DNA of 64,000 nt, taken from Rhodobacter sp. Its GTDB lineage: Bacteria; Pseudomonadota; Alphaproteobacteria; Rhodobacterales; Rhodobacteraceae. Location: contig JASJDP010000028.1 of assembly GCA_030065095.1 (NCBI GenBank), positions 62,001 through 126,000 on the forward strand, read 5' to 3'. This document shows, in pieces, positions 56,376-64,000 of the stretch (positions are counted from its first letter, which is position 1; every line of letters starts with the position of its first letter). A model generated the notes under the pieces. The model had not been told where the DNA came from. It worked only from the letters and a program-made list of their open reading frames with translations, and did not search any database. The translations under genes and the position numbers were made by a program.

Positions 56376-58199
56376 TCAGCCCGACCCGCCGCAGATCAGC
56401 GGATAGACAGATGTATCGATCAATGGGCTCATTCCCAGACAATCGACCAGAACCGATTCCGCCGTGCAGAACGCGCCTTCGACCCAGGCCTGGTCGTTGG
56501 AAAACGCCGACCCGATCAAATACACCTTCGCTCCCTCGACACCCGCCAACCGGGCCGGTGCCCGTACCTGTTGCATGACATCCGCGATGTCGTAATGCGC
56601 ACCCCATGCGTGGTAGCCGGCACCGAACGGATTGAGTCCCCAATCCATGAACACCGTCGAAAGCGGCGCCGGAATCTCGTTGGCGGCGTTGGGATCGCCA
56701 TAATGCAGCTTGGCCAGCTGCAAAAGCAGCATCCGCTCCATCTGTTCCGATGCCTTTCGCCCGCCTTCAAGCGGCTGCAGGTCACGCGGGATCGCCGTTT
56801 CGCGGCGCTCTTCGACCGACAGTTCCAGCCCGCGCCAGAAGCCCACGTTGCGCATATCGTCGTAAGAGGCCAACAGGCCATAGACCGGTTTGCCCTGGTC
56901 CCCGGGCAGCGCGTTGTCGCCAAAATAATAGACCTGGCGCAGCGGAAGGTCCGTGATCGTTGGGCCGAAGACGCTCTTGGTGGTGGTTTTTTTGCCGTCG
57001 GGCGTGTCGATCTGCGCCTCGAGCTTGGGGGGGTATTTAGAGTTTTCCCACCAGCAGGTTTCGAAGAACATAGCCACCTTGTAGGACGGCTGTTCGATGA
57101 CCGAGCCAAGATAGTTGGCGACACCCGCCTCATTCAGGAAATCGGTGCGGCCCGGGGTCGGGTCGAACCGGGTGGCCTGAGCCACGATATCCACCGCATT
57201 CGGCGGCATCGCCAGGAACGCCACGTCTGCCTCAAGCGCCGTGTCGCCGGTGGGCTTATACGGGTCCGACCGGTCTGCGAGGCGGAATTTGATCGCGTCG
57301 CCCTCCATCCAGATCGAATGCAGGCGCGTGCCCTGATGCAGCTCGAACGAGACGTCTGTGCCCGCGGCCTCCAGCGCCTTGCGGTAAAGCTCGACGAAGA
57401 GCCGCGAATAACCGCCCGCGATGGTCTTGAATGCGCCACCAGGCGCGAATTCTCCGTTATAGACGGCCGCGTTGGCCGCATTCCAGTTGATGACGTTCGA
57501 ATTGTAGCCGCCGCCATCGGCGGCATAGCTGAACCCCTCGCCGCCGGCCTGGTCATAGAACACGTTCCAATAGCCGACATTGCTGGCGGTGTCGCCAGGA
57601 TTGTAGACAAACGAGTTGAACGTGCCGGGCAAGGTGCCGTCGGCATAGAACCGGCACTGCTGCGATCTGAAATTCAAGACATTCGTGCCGGTGATCAGAT
57701 CGGAGATATGCGTGAACAGATCGTTCGGCGGCGCCTCGTTGTTGCCGGGCGTGTTGTAAGGCGCGGTTACAGAGCCCCCGTTCGATTTCAGATCCTGTTC
57801 ATAGAAATGCTCGCCGCGCAGATAATAAAGCGGGTCGTCGGTGGTCAGAAAATCGACCACGTCCGGATACAGTCCGACTTCGTGGATCGTCTTGGTGACC
57901 AGGCGGTGACCCTTGGCGGGCTTTTGGTCATTGGTGCCGGGTTCGTATTGCTCGCCGCTCCATTCGATGAACCGCATCCCCCCGATTTCGATATAGGTCG
58001 CACTGTCCTCGTCGAGATAATGATGCGAACAGATGCGCCCCGCGGGCTGGCGATTGTCTCCGGTCCCGTCGAAATCGTAGGTGCCCCATTCATAAAGCTT
58101 CAGCGTGTCGCCGGGCTGCAGCATGCCGCCCGCCAGCAGCCGCCAGGCTGTGTAAAGGCCGCCCGGCCCAGCGCCGAAAATTGCATAAGATTGTCCCAT
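56376..58199 (-). CDS. FAD-dependent amine/amino-acid oxidase-like flavoenzyme
   Basis: 607 residues, ATG at 58199 (MGQSYAIFGAGPGGLYTAWRL). The N-terminal dinucleotide-binding GxGxxG is followed by the flavin-monoamine-oxidase-type layout (GRICSHH, IEIGGMRFIEW). LIGSAFSNDQAWVEGAFCTAESV near the C-terminus is the second FAD contact (usual GxxxSxxxGWVEGA type). No signal peptide, so cytoplasmic. Last gene of the four-gene operon. Substrate unknown; related to L-amino-acid oxidases by pattern. Confidence 0.85.
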   Translation of the reverse strand: MGQSYAIFGAGPGGLYTAWRLLAGGMLQPGDTLKLYEWGTYDFDGTGDNRQPAGRICSHHYLDEDSATYIEIGGMRFIEWSGEQYEPGTNDQKPAKGHRLVTKTIHEVGLYPDVVDFLTTDDPLYYLRGEHFYEQDLKSNGGSVTAPYNTPGNNEAPPNDLFTHISDLITGTNVLNFRSQQCRFYADGTLPGTFNSFVYNPGDTASNVGYWNVFYDQAGGEGFSYAADGGGYNSNVINWNAANAAVYNGEFAPGGAFKTIAGGYSRLFVELYRKALEAAGTDVSFELHQGTRLHSIWMEGDAIKFRLADRSDPYKPTGDTALEADVAFLAMPPNAVDIVAQATRFDPTPGRTDFLNEAGVANYLGSVIEQPSYKVAMFFETCWWENSKYPPKLEAQIDTPDGKKTTTKSVFGPTITDLPLRQVYYFGDNALPGDQGKPVYGLLASYDDMRNVGFWRGLELSVEERRETAIPRDLQPLEGGRKASEQMERMLLLQLAKLHYGDPNAANEIPAPLSTVFMDWGLNPFGAGYHAWGAHYDIADVMQQVRAPARLAGVEGAKVYLIGSAFSNDQAWVEGAFCTAESVLVDCLGMSPLIDTSVYPLICGGSG

Positions 58200-58244
58200 A
58201 GAATGTGTCCTTCGTTCTGTGTGCCGTATTGAATTGCGGGAGAG

Positions 58245-59444
58245 TTATGACGCGTTGGTCCAGTCGATCGCGAAGTGTCTCAGTGGAATTTCGTAGTTGC
58301 CGTATTGCAGCGCCGTACTGGGTTCCAACAGCATCCGTACGATCATATCGCCAAGGATCGGAACATATTTGCCGGCCCAGCCTGCCGTGTAGGTCACGAT
58401 GTTTTCGTTCGGAGTGCCCCATGCCGGGGTATAGTCTAGCAACAGTTCGCGGTTGGAGTTCTGCGCCAGCGCGATCAGACAGGTCGACGTGAACCGTGGC
58501 GTGGAGTCTAGGCCCATCATATGGTCGCCGACCCATTGCGCGTCGAGCGCCAGGCTTTTTGGACTGGGCACAAATGTGCGCTGGCTGGGATCAGAGAGGA
58601 TCTTGTCGGGGAAATCGGTCGCGACACGGATATATCCGGGATGCGCCCAGTCGACTTCAGGAAATCCGTAGAACAAGGCCGAATCGGACGGGTCCTGAAA
58701 CACGAACCATGTCGGCAGCATCACGCCGGGATCGGATTTGGCGAAATAGGCCGACGACATCTGCCAGATATCGATGCCAAGCGACAGGTTCAGCGGCTTA
58801 AGCGTGTCATTGACGTAGGGCCCCGTGCAGATCGCCAGTTTCGCCGCGGAGTAGCTGCCCCGGTCCGTGTCGACGATCACGCCGCCCGAGTTGTTGCTGC
58901 GGATGTCACCGGCGGGTTCGTATTCGTGAATGTCGACATTGCCGGATGCGAGCGCCGCATCGAAGGCGGCCTCTTCGGTGGCCTTCAGATCGATGATCCC
59001 GCCGCTGCCCTGGAAGAAACCGCTGTAATCCTTGGGCAAGCCCTTGAACGGAAAGTTGGCTTCGATCCCGGCCGCATCCAGTTTGGTGTAGGGGATGTGC
59101 AGGTCATCCATCACCTTTTCGGCCGCGTCGATCCCGCCTTCCTGCGAATTCAAGGCCGGATCGCCGAACCAGAGACTGCCGTTCTGACGCACTAGGCTCT
59201 TCTGGGAGTAGCCCTGCAGCTCGGCCCAGTATTCCACCGACGCGATCGAAAGCTCGGCCATGTACCGCTGTGCGTATTGCAGTCGGAATTGCCGGGACTC
59301 GCCGGCAGAGCTTCCATTGTTGTTGAGCACGCCGTACTGCTCCAGCACCAGCGTGCGCAGACCGCGTTTTCCCGCGTGGTAGGCGGTCGACAGACCTATC
59401 GCGCCGCCGCCTATGACGATCAGATCGAATTCCTTCTTTGGCAT
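58245..59444 (-). CDS. DAO/SoxA-type FAD-dependent oxidoreductase
   Basis: 399 residues from the ATG at 59444 (MPKKEFDLIVIGGGAIGLST), with AAGGGGAAG upstream. FAD motif GGGAIGLSTAYHAGKRG, then SSAGESRQFRLQYAQRYMAEL, a sequence typical of sarcosine / N-methyltryptophan oxidase relatives with covalent or tightly bound flavin. Catalyses oxidation of an N-methyl or amino group, by family. Middle gene of the operon, 29 bases after the M61 peptidase gene. Confidence 0.87.
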   Translation of the reverse strand: MPKKEFDLIVIGGGAIGLSTAYHAGKRGLRTLVLEQYGVLNNNGSSAGESRQFRLQYAQRYMAELSIASVEYWAELQGYSQKSLVRQNGSLWFGDPALNSQEGGIDAAEKVMDDLHIPYTKLDAAGIEANFPFKGLPKDYSGFFQGSGGIIDLKATEEAAFDAALASGNVDIHEYEPAGDIRSNNSGGVIVDTDRGSYSAAKLAICTGPYVNDTLKPLNLSLGIDIWQMSSAYFAKSDPGVMLPTWFVFQDPSDSALFYGFPEVDWAHPGYIRVATDFPDKILSDPSQRTFVPSPKSLALDAQWVGDHMMGLDSTPRFTSTCLIALAQNSNRELLLDYTPAWGTPNENIVTYTAGWAGKYVPILGDMIVRMLLEPSTALQYGNYEIPLRHFAIDWTNAS

Positions 59445-59473
59445 ATCGACTTCCCCTTGTGATAATCCAGTCT

Positions 59474-61282
59474 TCAGACCATGGCCTCGATGCCGTGGAA
59501 GTTTTCGTAAAAATCGACCGGGAAAGTCTCGCCTGACGCGGGGGTGAAGTCCGCGCCAAGCCACTTGCTGATCAGTTTTGCCTGATCTTCCGAGCCGGTC
59601 CATTCCAATCCGACGATCTTTCTTGCCCTTTGCGGGGTCATCGTGAAATCGATCACCCGGTGCCCGCGTGTCACCGTCAATGTAACCGGGGATGCATTCG
59701 ATGCCGCCCAGGCCAGGGCTGCGGGCGAATAGGCATAACCGTTCACCGCATCGATGACGTCGCCCGGGGCCAGACCGACGGCCGCCGGCATATTGTCGGC
59801 GACGCCGTAGATGGTGGGGGCACCGTCGTCCAAGAAGAAGATGCCAAGGTGATGGGTATCCTGCCAGACCGGCGTCAGTCCCAGAGCCGTCATGTCCTGC
59901 GGCGTGTCGAGCCCGGCGGGATCGTTGACCCAGGCACCGATGTGATCGCCCAGCCCCGGGTGATAGGCGTTGAAGTATGCGACCACCTGATCCGTCGTGT
60001 AGCCGACGTAATCCGCAGGCACCTGATCATCGCCGCCTTCGCCGATGAAATACGTCTCGTAAAAACCCCGAAAGGCGTCGTCGAGCGACTTTTGGGGATC
60101 GCTTCGGCGCAAGAATCCGTCGACCGCAAAGGCGATCAGCATCCCCTTGTCGTAATAGTCGATGCTGTTGTTGACGCGCCCGGGATACTTGGCATGGTTG
60201 AGATAGGTGGCCAGCGACGAATCCGCCACGGCAACGCGGGAATAGGCGGGCTGCTGGCTGAGATGGGTGAAATACCCCAGCACCGCACTGAAGAACTGGT
60301 CGGGCGTGTAGGCGTTGGCGCGCGTGCTGATCAGGTACTCGTAGTAGCGGGTAAAGCCCTCCGCCATCCACAAGCCGTCGGTGAATGAACCCGATGTCAG
60401 ATGTTTGCGCAACTGCCCCAACGGCGCAGGCCGCAACCGGCGCACGTTCCAAGCGTGAAACAGCTCATGCGCGCAGACCCGGATACCATTTGCGAACTTG
60501 TCATCGTCGACGAAGACGTCCGGTCCCAGACCGCTCATGTTGCTGGTCAGGTGCTCGAGGCCCCAGTCAGCTTGCGGGTTGAGCGATAGAACGAAGGTGT
60601 AGTCGGTGAACGGAAACAAGCCAAAGACATCGTGGATCGCCTCGACCGCGACGCTCAGCTGGTCGACAAAGGCATCCACCCGCTCGTTGAACCCGACGCC
60701 CTGATCGACGAAGGCGAAATAGAACGGGACGCCCCGGATGGTCTTTTCCTTGATCGTCAGATCGCCGAACAGCACCGGCGTATCCAGCAGGATCTCGAAA
60801 CTGGGATAGGCCCATCTTTGATCGCCCTCCGGCGTGGCGCCCGACGGGTGGTGGATCGTCCATTTCGGCGGAAGCTGGCCGTACTGGACCGAACAGGGGC
60901 CCACATAGTCGGGGCAAAACAGATACCGGGTCCCCATCAGAACCGCGTAATTGCTGTCGACCAGACCCATCGCATCGCCCAGATCGGGTTCGTAGGCCGA
61001 CGCCCTGTAGCGCAGGTGCACCTTGTCGGAGGCACCGAACACCTTATAGCCGTTCCAGCCATCGCGAACCACCTGGACCCCGTCCTCGGGATCGGCGTTT
61101 TCGACCGCAAAGACATCCCTTCCGTAGGGTTCGAAATCGTAGTCGCCGGGAACCCAGCTGGGCACGGTAAGGACCATTCCGTCCGTCACGAATGCGCCGA
61201 ACAGCACCAGTTCGACCTCAAGCTCCAGCGTGTCGGGGTCGATCGTGACGTGGTATTCGGCACCTTCGGACGGGTCTGTCAT
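59474..61282 (-). CDS. M61-family (glycyl aminopeptidase-like) metallopeptidase
   Basis: 602 residues, ATG at 61282 (MTDPSEGAEYHVTIDPDTLEL). Zinc motif HELFHAWNVRRLRP at 272-285 and the downstream ligand Glu in WMAEGFTRYYEY (about 306-317). A PDZ-like domain (ADNMPAAVGLAPGDVIDAVNG) stands near the C-terminus. M61 enzymes usually have a signal peptide; here none is seen, so it should be cytoplasmic. Placed between the small protein gene and two flavoenzymes. Confidence 0.88.
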   Translation of the reverse strand: MTDPSEGAEYHVTIDPDTLELEVELVLFGAFVTDGMVLTVPSWVPGDYDFEPYGRDVFAVENADPEDGVQVVRDGWNGYKVFGASDKVHLRYRASAYEPDLGDAMGLVDSNYAVLMGTRYLFCPDYVGPCSVQYGQLPPKWTIHHPSGATPEGDQRWAYPSFEILLDTPVLFGDLTIKEKTIRGVPFYFAFVDQGVGFNERVDAFVDQLSVAVEAIHDVFGLFPFTDYTFVLSLNPQADWGLEHLTSNMSGLGPDVFVDDDKFANGIRVCAHELFHAWNVRRLRPAPLGQLRKHLTSGSFTDGLWMAEGFTRYYEYLISTRANAYTPDQFFSAVLGYFTHLSQQPAYSRVAVADSSLATYLNHAKYPGRVNNSIDYYDKGMLIAFAVDGFLRRSDPQKSLDDAFRGFYETYFIGEGGDDQVPADYVGYTTDQVVAYFNAYHPGLGDHIGAWVNDPAGLDTPQDMTALGLTPVWQDTHHLGIFFLDDGAPTIYGVADNMPAAVGLAPGDVIDAVNGYAYSPAALAWAASNASPVTLTVTRGHRVIDFTMTPQRARKIVGLEWTGSEDQAKLISKWLGADFTPASGETFPVDFYENFHGIEAMV

Positions 61283-61347
61283 TGTTCAATTCCTTTGGTG
61301 TGTGTTTCTTCAGTGCTGTCCCGATTGGACCGTCGAGAAGACCGCAA

Positions 61348-61728
61348 TCAGGGGTCGGTCAGGGCCCGTGCCCGGGTTTCTTCGCCGCCGGGCTCCAGAC
61401 CGTGTGCCGCGCCAGCGTCGCTTGCCTTCATGAACGGAAACTCGCGAAGACACGTCAATTCGGCGTCCTGCATGGCCAGGTCCGCAAGCGATGCACCTGC
61501 CGGTTTAGACGGCGCGTTGAGATGCTGTTGACCGGCCTCACGGGCGTCCAACACCGGGCAGTCGCCGCTCGCAAGCTTTTCTTGATCTATGACCAATGCA
61601 GGATACAAGGTTTTGTCTTGCACCGGCGCCGATGACACCAGTCTCGCAACCGGTTCCCCAATAAAGATCAACGATCTAAATAAGTGAGAGCGGGCTAAAA
61701 TTAGCTCATTCGCAAGTTCAGTATTCAT
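61348..61728 (-). CDS. Small protein of unknown function, first gene of flavoenzyme operon
   Basis: 126 residues, ATG at 61728 (MNTELANELILARSHLFRSL). No signal peptide. Two cysteines (DCPVLDA, LTCLRE). The first half is helical and hydrophobic, the second half acidic, polar and low-complexity (GLEPGGEETRARALTDP). It is 65 bases upstream of the M61 peptidase gene. Size, position and the modifying-enzyme neighbours make a precursor peptide imaginable, but no leader/core motif is recognised. Confidence 0.55.
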   Translation of the reverse strand: MNTELANELILARSHLFRSLIFIGEPVARLVSSAPVQDKTLYPALVIDQEKLASGDCPVLDAREAGQQHLNAPSKPAGASLADLAMQDAELTCLREFPFMKASDAGAAHGLEPGGEETRARALTDP

Positions 61729-61751
61729 TTACTTGATCCAATAAAGAGATC

Positions 61752-61766
61752 TTGACCGAGGGTCAA
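61752..61766. promoter_or_regulatory. Perfect palindrome TTGACC-GAG-GGTCAA
   Basis: A 6+3+6 inverted repeat 24 bases upstream of the operon's first start codon. Read on the minus strand its left arm supplies a -35-like TTGACC, and a TATTGG lies 17 bases beyond it, so a bound regulator would cover the promoter. Confidence 0.6.
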
Positions 61767-61771
61767 AAAAC

Positions 61772-61783
61772 TTCAAGCTTGAA
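61772..61783. promoter_or_regulatory. Perfect 12-bp palindrome TTCAAGCTTGAA
   Basis: Self-complementary 12-mer five bases from the first palindrome, upstream of the small-protein gene. Likely second regulator site or the outer half of a compound operator. Confidence 0.5.
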
Positions 61784-62159
61784 AGTCAAATAACTATTAA
61801 CGGAGCAGTGAAAATTCGAGTAAAATTCCGAGCTCATGCACTGCAAATTAACTTTTTAACAGAATACCGAAATTCGCCTTTGGCGCAACTGTTCAGTTTG
61901 ATTGTCGAGTCGAGCACTGTCATAGGCTGTCAATTACTAGGTAGCCATATGAAAAGTATACGAAAAACCAAATGCGCAATGTAAGCGGATCCGCCCCGCA
62001 TCGCCCCTCGTCCAACGGTTGGCGCTCGATTCGGCAGAAGACTCCGTACCCGCAGAATTCGGAATTGCCCGTGGGATTGGATCAGAGCTTGCCATCCGGC
62101 CCTGATCCGCGTCAAGGCGACCGCCGACTTGCCGACATATCGCGGTGACATCCGCCTAA

Positions 62160-62192
62160 AACGACAAACCCCCGGGCGTTCGCCGCGGGGGT
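62160..62192 (-). terminator. Rho-independent terminator of rpsU
   Basis: On the minus strand a GC-rich hairpin (CCCCCGGGC against GCCGCGGGGG, plus strand 62169-62191, with a one-base bulge) is followed by a T-rich tail TTTGTCGTTTT. It lies about 40 bases beyond the rpsU stop codon. Confidence 0.75.
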
Positions 62193-62230
62193 CGTCTGAT
62201 CCGGGGCGATGCCCCGATATATCCAAGCGC

Positions 62231-62437
62231 CTAAAGCATACCTTCGCGCTGGGCCTTCTTGCGTGCGAGCTTGCGGGCACGGCGGATAGCCTCTGCCTTC
62301 TCGCGCGCGCGCTTTTCGGACGGTTTCTCGAAATGCTGCTTAAGCTTCATTTCGCGGAACACGCCCTCACGCTGCAGCTTCTTTTTCAGGGCGCGAAGCG
62401 CCTGATCGACATTGTTGTCGCGAACGCTGACCTGCAT
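62231..62437 (-). CDS. rpsU: 30S ribosomal protein S21
   Basis: 68 residues starting [20 protein letters not shown]. Typical small, very basic S21 with [20 protein letters not shown] in the middle. It binds the 30S platform near the anti-Shine-Dalgarno end of 16S rRNA. Followed by a terminator. A single transcription unit. Confidence 0.97.
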   Translation of the reverse strand: MQVSVRDNNVDQALRALKKKLQREGVFREMKLKQHFEKPSEKRAREKAEAIRRARKLARKKAQREGML

Positions 62438-62550
62438 GTGGTTGTCACCACCTTTCTAGGTTTGAGTTGCATGTATTTGCAGGAGGTGGCCCTATAGCAA
62501 AGGCCTGCTAGCTTGTCCACAGTCCGGCCACGGGAATTGGGAGAAGTGTG

Positions 62551-63243
62551 ATGACCGACATCGATACAACGCGCGAGGCGCTTTTGGACGCGGCGCTGAT
62601 GCATGTGCCGTTCGACGGCTGGTCCGAGACGTCGTTCAATTCCGCCGCACGGGATGCAGGGCTCGAACTGGCCGAGGCGCGGGCAGTGTGCCCGCGGGGG
62701 GCGCTCGATCTGGCGGTGGCGTTTCATCGGCGCGGCGACGCCGCGATGATGGCGCATCTGGCCAAGGCCGATCTGCAGGCGCTCAAGGTGCGCGACCGGG
62801 TAACCGAAGCGGTTCGGGTGCGGATCGAAGCGATCAACGACAAGGAGGCGGTGCGGCGGGGTTCGGCGCTGTTCGCTTTGCCGCAGAACGCCGTCGAGGG
62901 CGCCCAGCTGATCTGGGGCACGGCCGATGCGATCTGGACGGCGCTGGGGGATCCGTCGGACGACCTGAACTGGTACACCAAACGGGCGATTTTAAGCGGG
63001 GTTTATTCGGCGGTGGTGCTCTATTGGCTGGGGGACGAAAGCCCCGGCCATCAGGCAACCTGGGCGTTTCTGGACCGGCGGATCGAGGATGTGATGCGGT
63101 TCGAGAACGTGAAGGCGCAGATGCGGTCCAACCCGGCGCTGAAGCCGTTCATGGCCTTTCCCGACTGGCTGGCCAGCCAGGTGAAGGCGCCGTCGCGGAC
63201 ACCGCGGGTGGACCTGCCCGGACGGTGGACAGCCGGGCGCTAG
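62551..63243 (+). CDS. COQ9 family protein
   Basis: 230 residues, ATG at 62551 behind GGGAGAAG; a GTG directly before it is in frame but less likely. Starts MTDIDTTREALLDAALMHVPFDGWS, typical for bacterial COQ9-like proteins (TetR-fold helices plus lipid-binding C-terminus; WYTKRAILSGVYSAVVLYWLGD). The family is involved in ubiquinone biosynthesis. Ten bases before the quinone oxidoreductase gene, suggesting one transcript. Confidence 0.9.
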   Translation: MTDIDTTREALLDAALMHVPFDGWSETSFNSAARDAGLELAEARAVCPRGALDLAVAFHRRGDAAMMAHLAKADLQALKVRDRVTEAVRVRIEAINDKEAVRRGSALFALPQNAVEGAQLIWGTADAIWTALGDPSDDLNWYTKRAILSGVYSAVVLYWLGDESPGHQATWAFLDRRIEDVMRFENVKAQMRSNPALKPFMAFPDWLASQVKAPSRTPRVDLPGRWTAGR

Positions 63244-63253
63244 GAGAAACTGC

Positions 63254-64000
63254 ATGAGCCTTCCTTCCTCCATGACCGCCATCGAGATCTCCGAGCCCGG
63301 CGGGCCAGAGGTTCTGCGACCGGTCACCCGCCCGGTACCGGTGCCAGGGCACGGGCAGGTGTTGATCCAGGTGGCCTATGCCGGGGTGAACCGGCCGGAT
63401 GCTCTGCAGCGCGCGGGGAGCTATGCGCCGCCGCCGGGTGCATCGGATTTGCCGGGGCTGGAGGCGGCGGGCACGATTGCGGCGGTCGGGCCGGGCGTGG
63501 CCGAGTGGTCCGCCGGCGACGCGGTCTGTGCTTTGCTGCCCGGAGGTGGCTATGCAGCCTATGCGGTGACGTCGGCGGCTCATTGCCTGCCGGTGCCAAG
63601 GGGGATGGGACTGAAAGCGGCGGCGTGCCTGCCAGAGACGTATTTCACCGTCTGGACGAACGTATTCCAGCGCGGCGGATTGACCGCGGGCGAGCGGTTC
63701 TTGGTGCATGGCGGATCTTCTGGGATCGGAACCACAGCGATTCAGTTGGGTCGCATATTCGGCGCGCGGGTTTTCGCAACGGCGGGATCGGACAAAAAGT
63801 GCCGGGCCTGTGCGGAGCTCGGTGCAGAGCGGACGATCAACTACCGAGAAGAGGATTTCGTGGCCGTGATGCGCAGCGAAGGCGGCGCGGACCTGATCCT
63901 CGACATGGTGGGTGGGGGCTATATCCCGCGCAACATCAAGGCGTTGGCCGATGACGGTCGGCTGGTGCAGATCGCGTTCCTGTCGGGGCCGAAGGTCGAG
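63254..64000 (+). CDS. NAD(P)H quinone oxidoreductase (zinc-less MDR type), 3'-truncated
   Basis: 249 residues inside the window, still open at the edge. ATG at 63254 with AGGAGAAAC upstream. MDR hallmarks: AYAGVNRPDALQRAGSYAPP, GLEAAGTIAAVGPGV and the cofactor motif HGGSSGIGTTAIQLGR. No zinc-binding loop is seen. Similar to the PIG3-type quinone oxidoreductases. Probably in one unit with the COQ9-type gene. Confidence 0.92.
   Translation, partial: MSLPSSMTAIEISEPGGPEVLRPVTRPVPVPGHGQVLIQVAYAGVNRPDALQRAGSYAPPPGASDLPGLEAAGTIAAVGPGVAEWSAGDAVCALLPGGGYAAYAVTSAAHCLPVPRGMGLKAAACLPETYFTVWTNVFQRGGLTAGERFLVHGGSSGIGTTAIQLGRIFGARVFATAGSDKKCRACAELGAERTINYREEDFVAVMRSEGGADLILDMVGGGYIPRNIKALADDGRLVQIAFLSGPKVE

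Larger units (their letters stand above)
61729..62165. other. AT-rich leader of the flavoenzyme operon
   Basis: About 440 bases; 61729-61980 is conspicuously AT-rich against the GC-rich neighbours and carries the two palindromes. No ORF is supportable. Such AT-rich promoter regions can be bound by silencing nucleoid proteins; that is inference. Confidence 0.55.

Noticed and set aside
1-64000. CRISPR arrays, rRNA, tRNA, complete insertion sequences or prophage genes
   Set aside because: No regularly spaced repeats, clover-leaf-like tRNA, transposase or phage structural genes were recognised. A covariance-model search would be decisive for tRNA or ncRNA.

Overview
The window is GC-rich and tightly packed and looks like a chromosomal piece of an alphaproteobacterium of the order Rhodobacterales (Roseobacter/Rhodobacter type). 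The main reasons are the hupT-hupU-hupV-hypF-hupS hydrogenase order, the regB / senC-regA redox regulator locus beside ahcY, Rhodobacterales-type dapD/dapE neighbourhoods, and secreted Hint-domain proteins. The organism is inferred from gene order and protein character only; no rRNA or tRNA gene was found.

Region 1 (1-7.2 kb, minus strand) is a hydrogen-uptake locus: kinase HupT, H2-sensing hydrogenase HupUV, maturation factor HypF, then the start of the structural hydrogenase (HupS, cut by the window edge). HupS carries the extra cysteines of oxygen-tolerant membrane hydrogenases. Region 2 (7.5-13.8 kb, minus) is a six-gene carbohydrate ABC uptake operon that ends in its own LacI-type regulator. 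Two mirror-image LacI-type operators lie in front of the first gene. Region 3 (14-24.7 kb) is mostly housekeeping: mtgA, a glutathione transferase, queG, an OsmC protein, a branched-chain aminotransferase, a MarR/OmpR regulator pair, RNase R and dapE, plus a frameshifted cytochrome c remnant. Region 4 (24.7-27.6 kb) has two overlapping Hint-domain genes, the second without the Hint cysteine, behind an orphan terminator. Region 5 (27.7-42.2 kb) has dapD, a LOG protein, rlmN, a membrane PAS protein, the RegB/SenC/RegA redox system, ahcY and several small conserved genes, and ends in a MITE-like inverted repeat.

Region 6 (42.2-56.1 kb) is the accessory part, with less familiar genes and more AT-rich spacers. 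A minus-strand operon encodes five envelope-type proteins (small acidic protein, multi-TM protein, secreted protein with a VWA-like look, M50B-like membrane protease, periplasmic OmpA-domain protein). Next come an unknown gene and a LuxR-type regulator. On the plus strand follow a membrane-anchored HTH protein, a secreted HExxH metalloprotease and a secreted unknown protein, and then a 1219-residue HTH-NACHT NTPase on the minus strand. I regard the five-gene operon, the HTH/protease trio and the NACHT protein as the best candidates for undescribed biology.

Region 7 (56.4-61.8 kb, minus) is a compact four-gene operon: a 126-residue protein of unknown function, a cytoplasmic M61-type peptidase and two FAD-dependent amine-oxidase-like enzymes, preceded by two perfect palindromes. 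It could be a peptide- or amino-acid-modifying pathway. The window closes with rpsU, a COQ9-type gene and a truncated quinone oxidoreductase.
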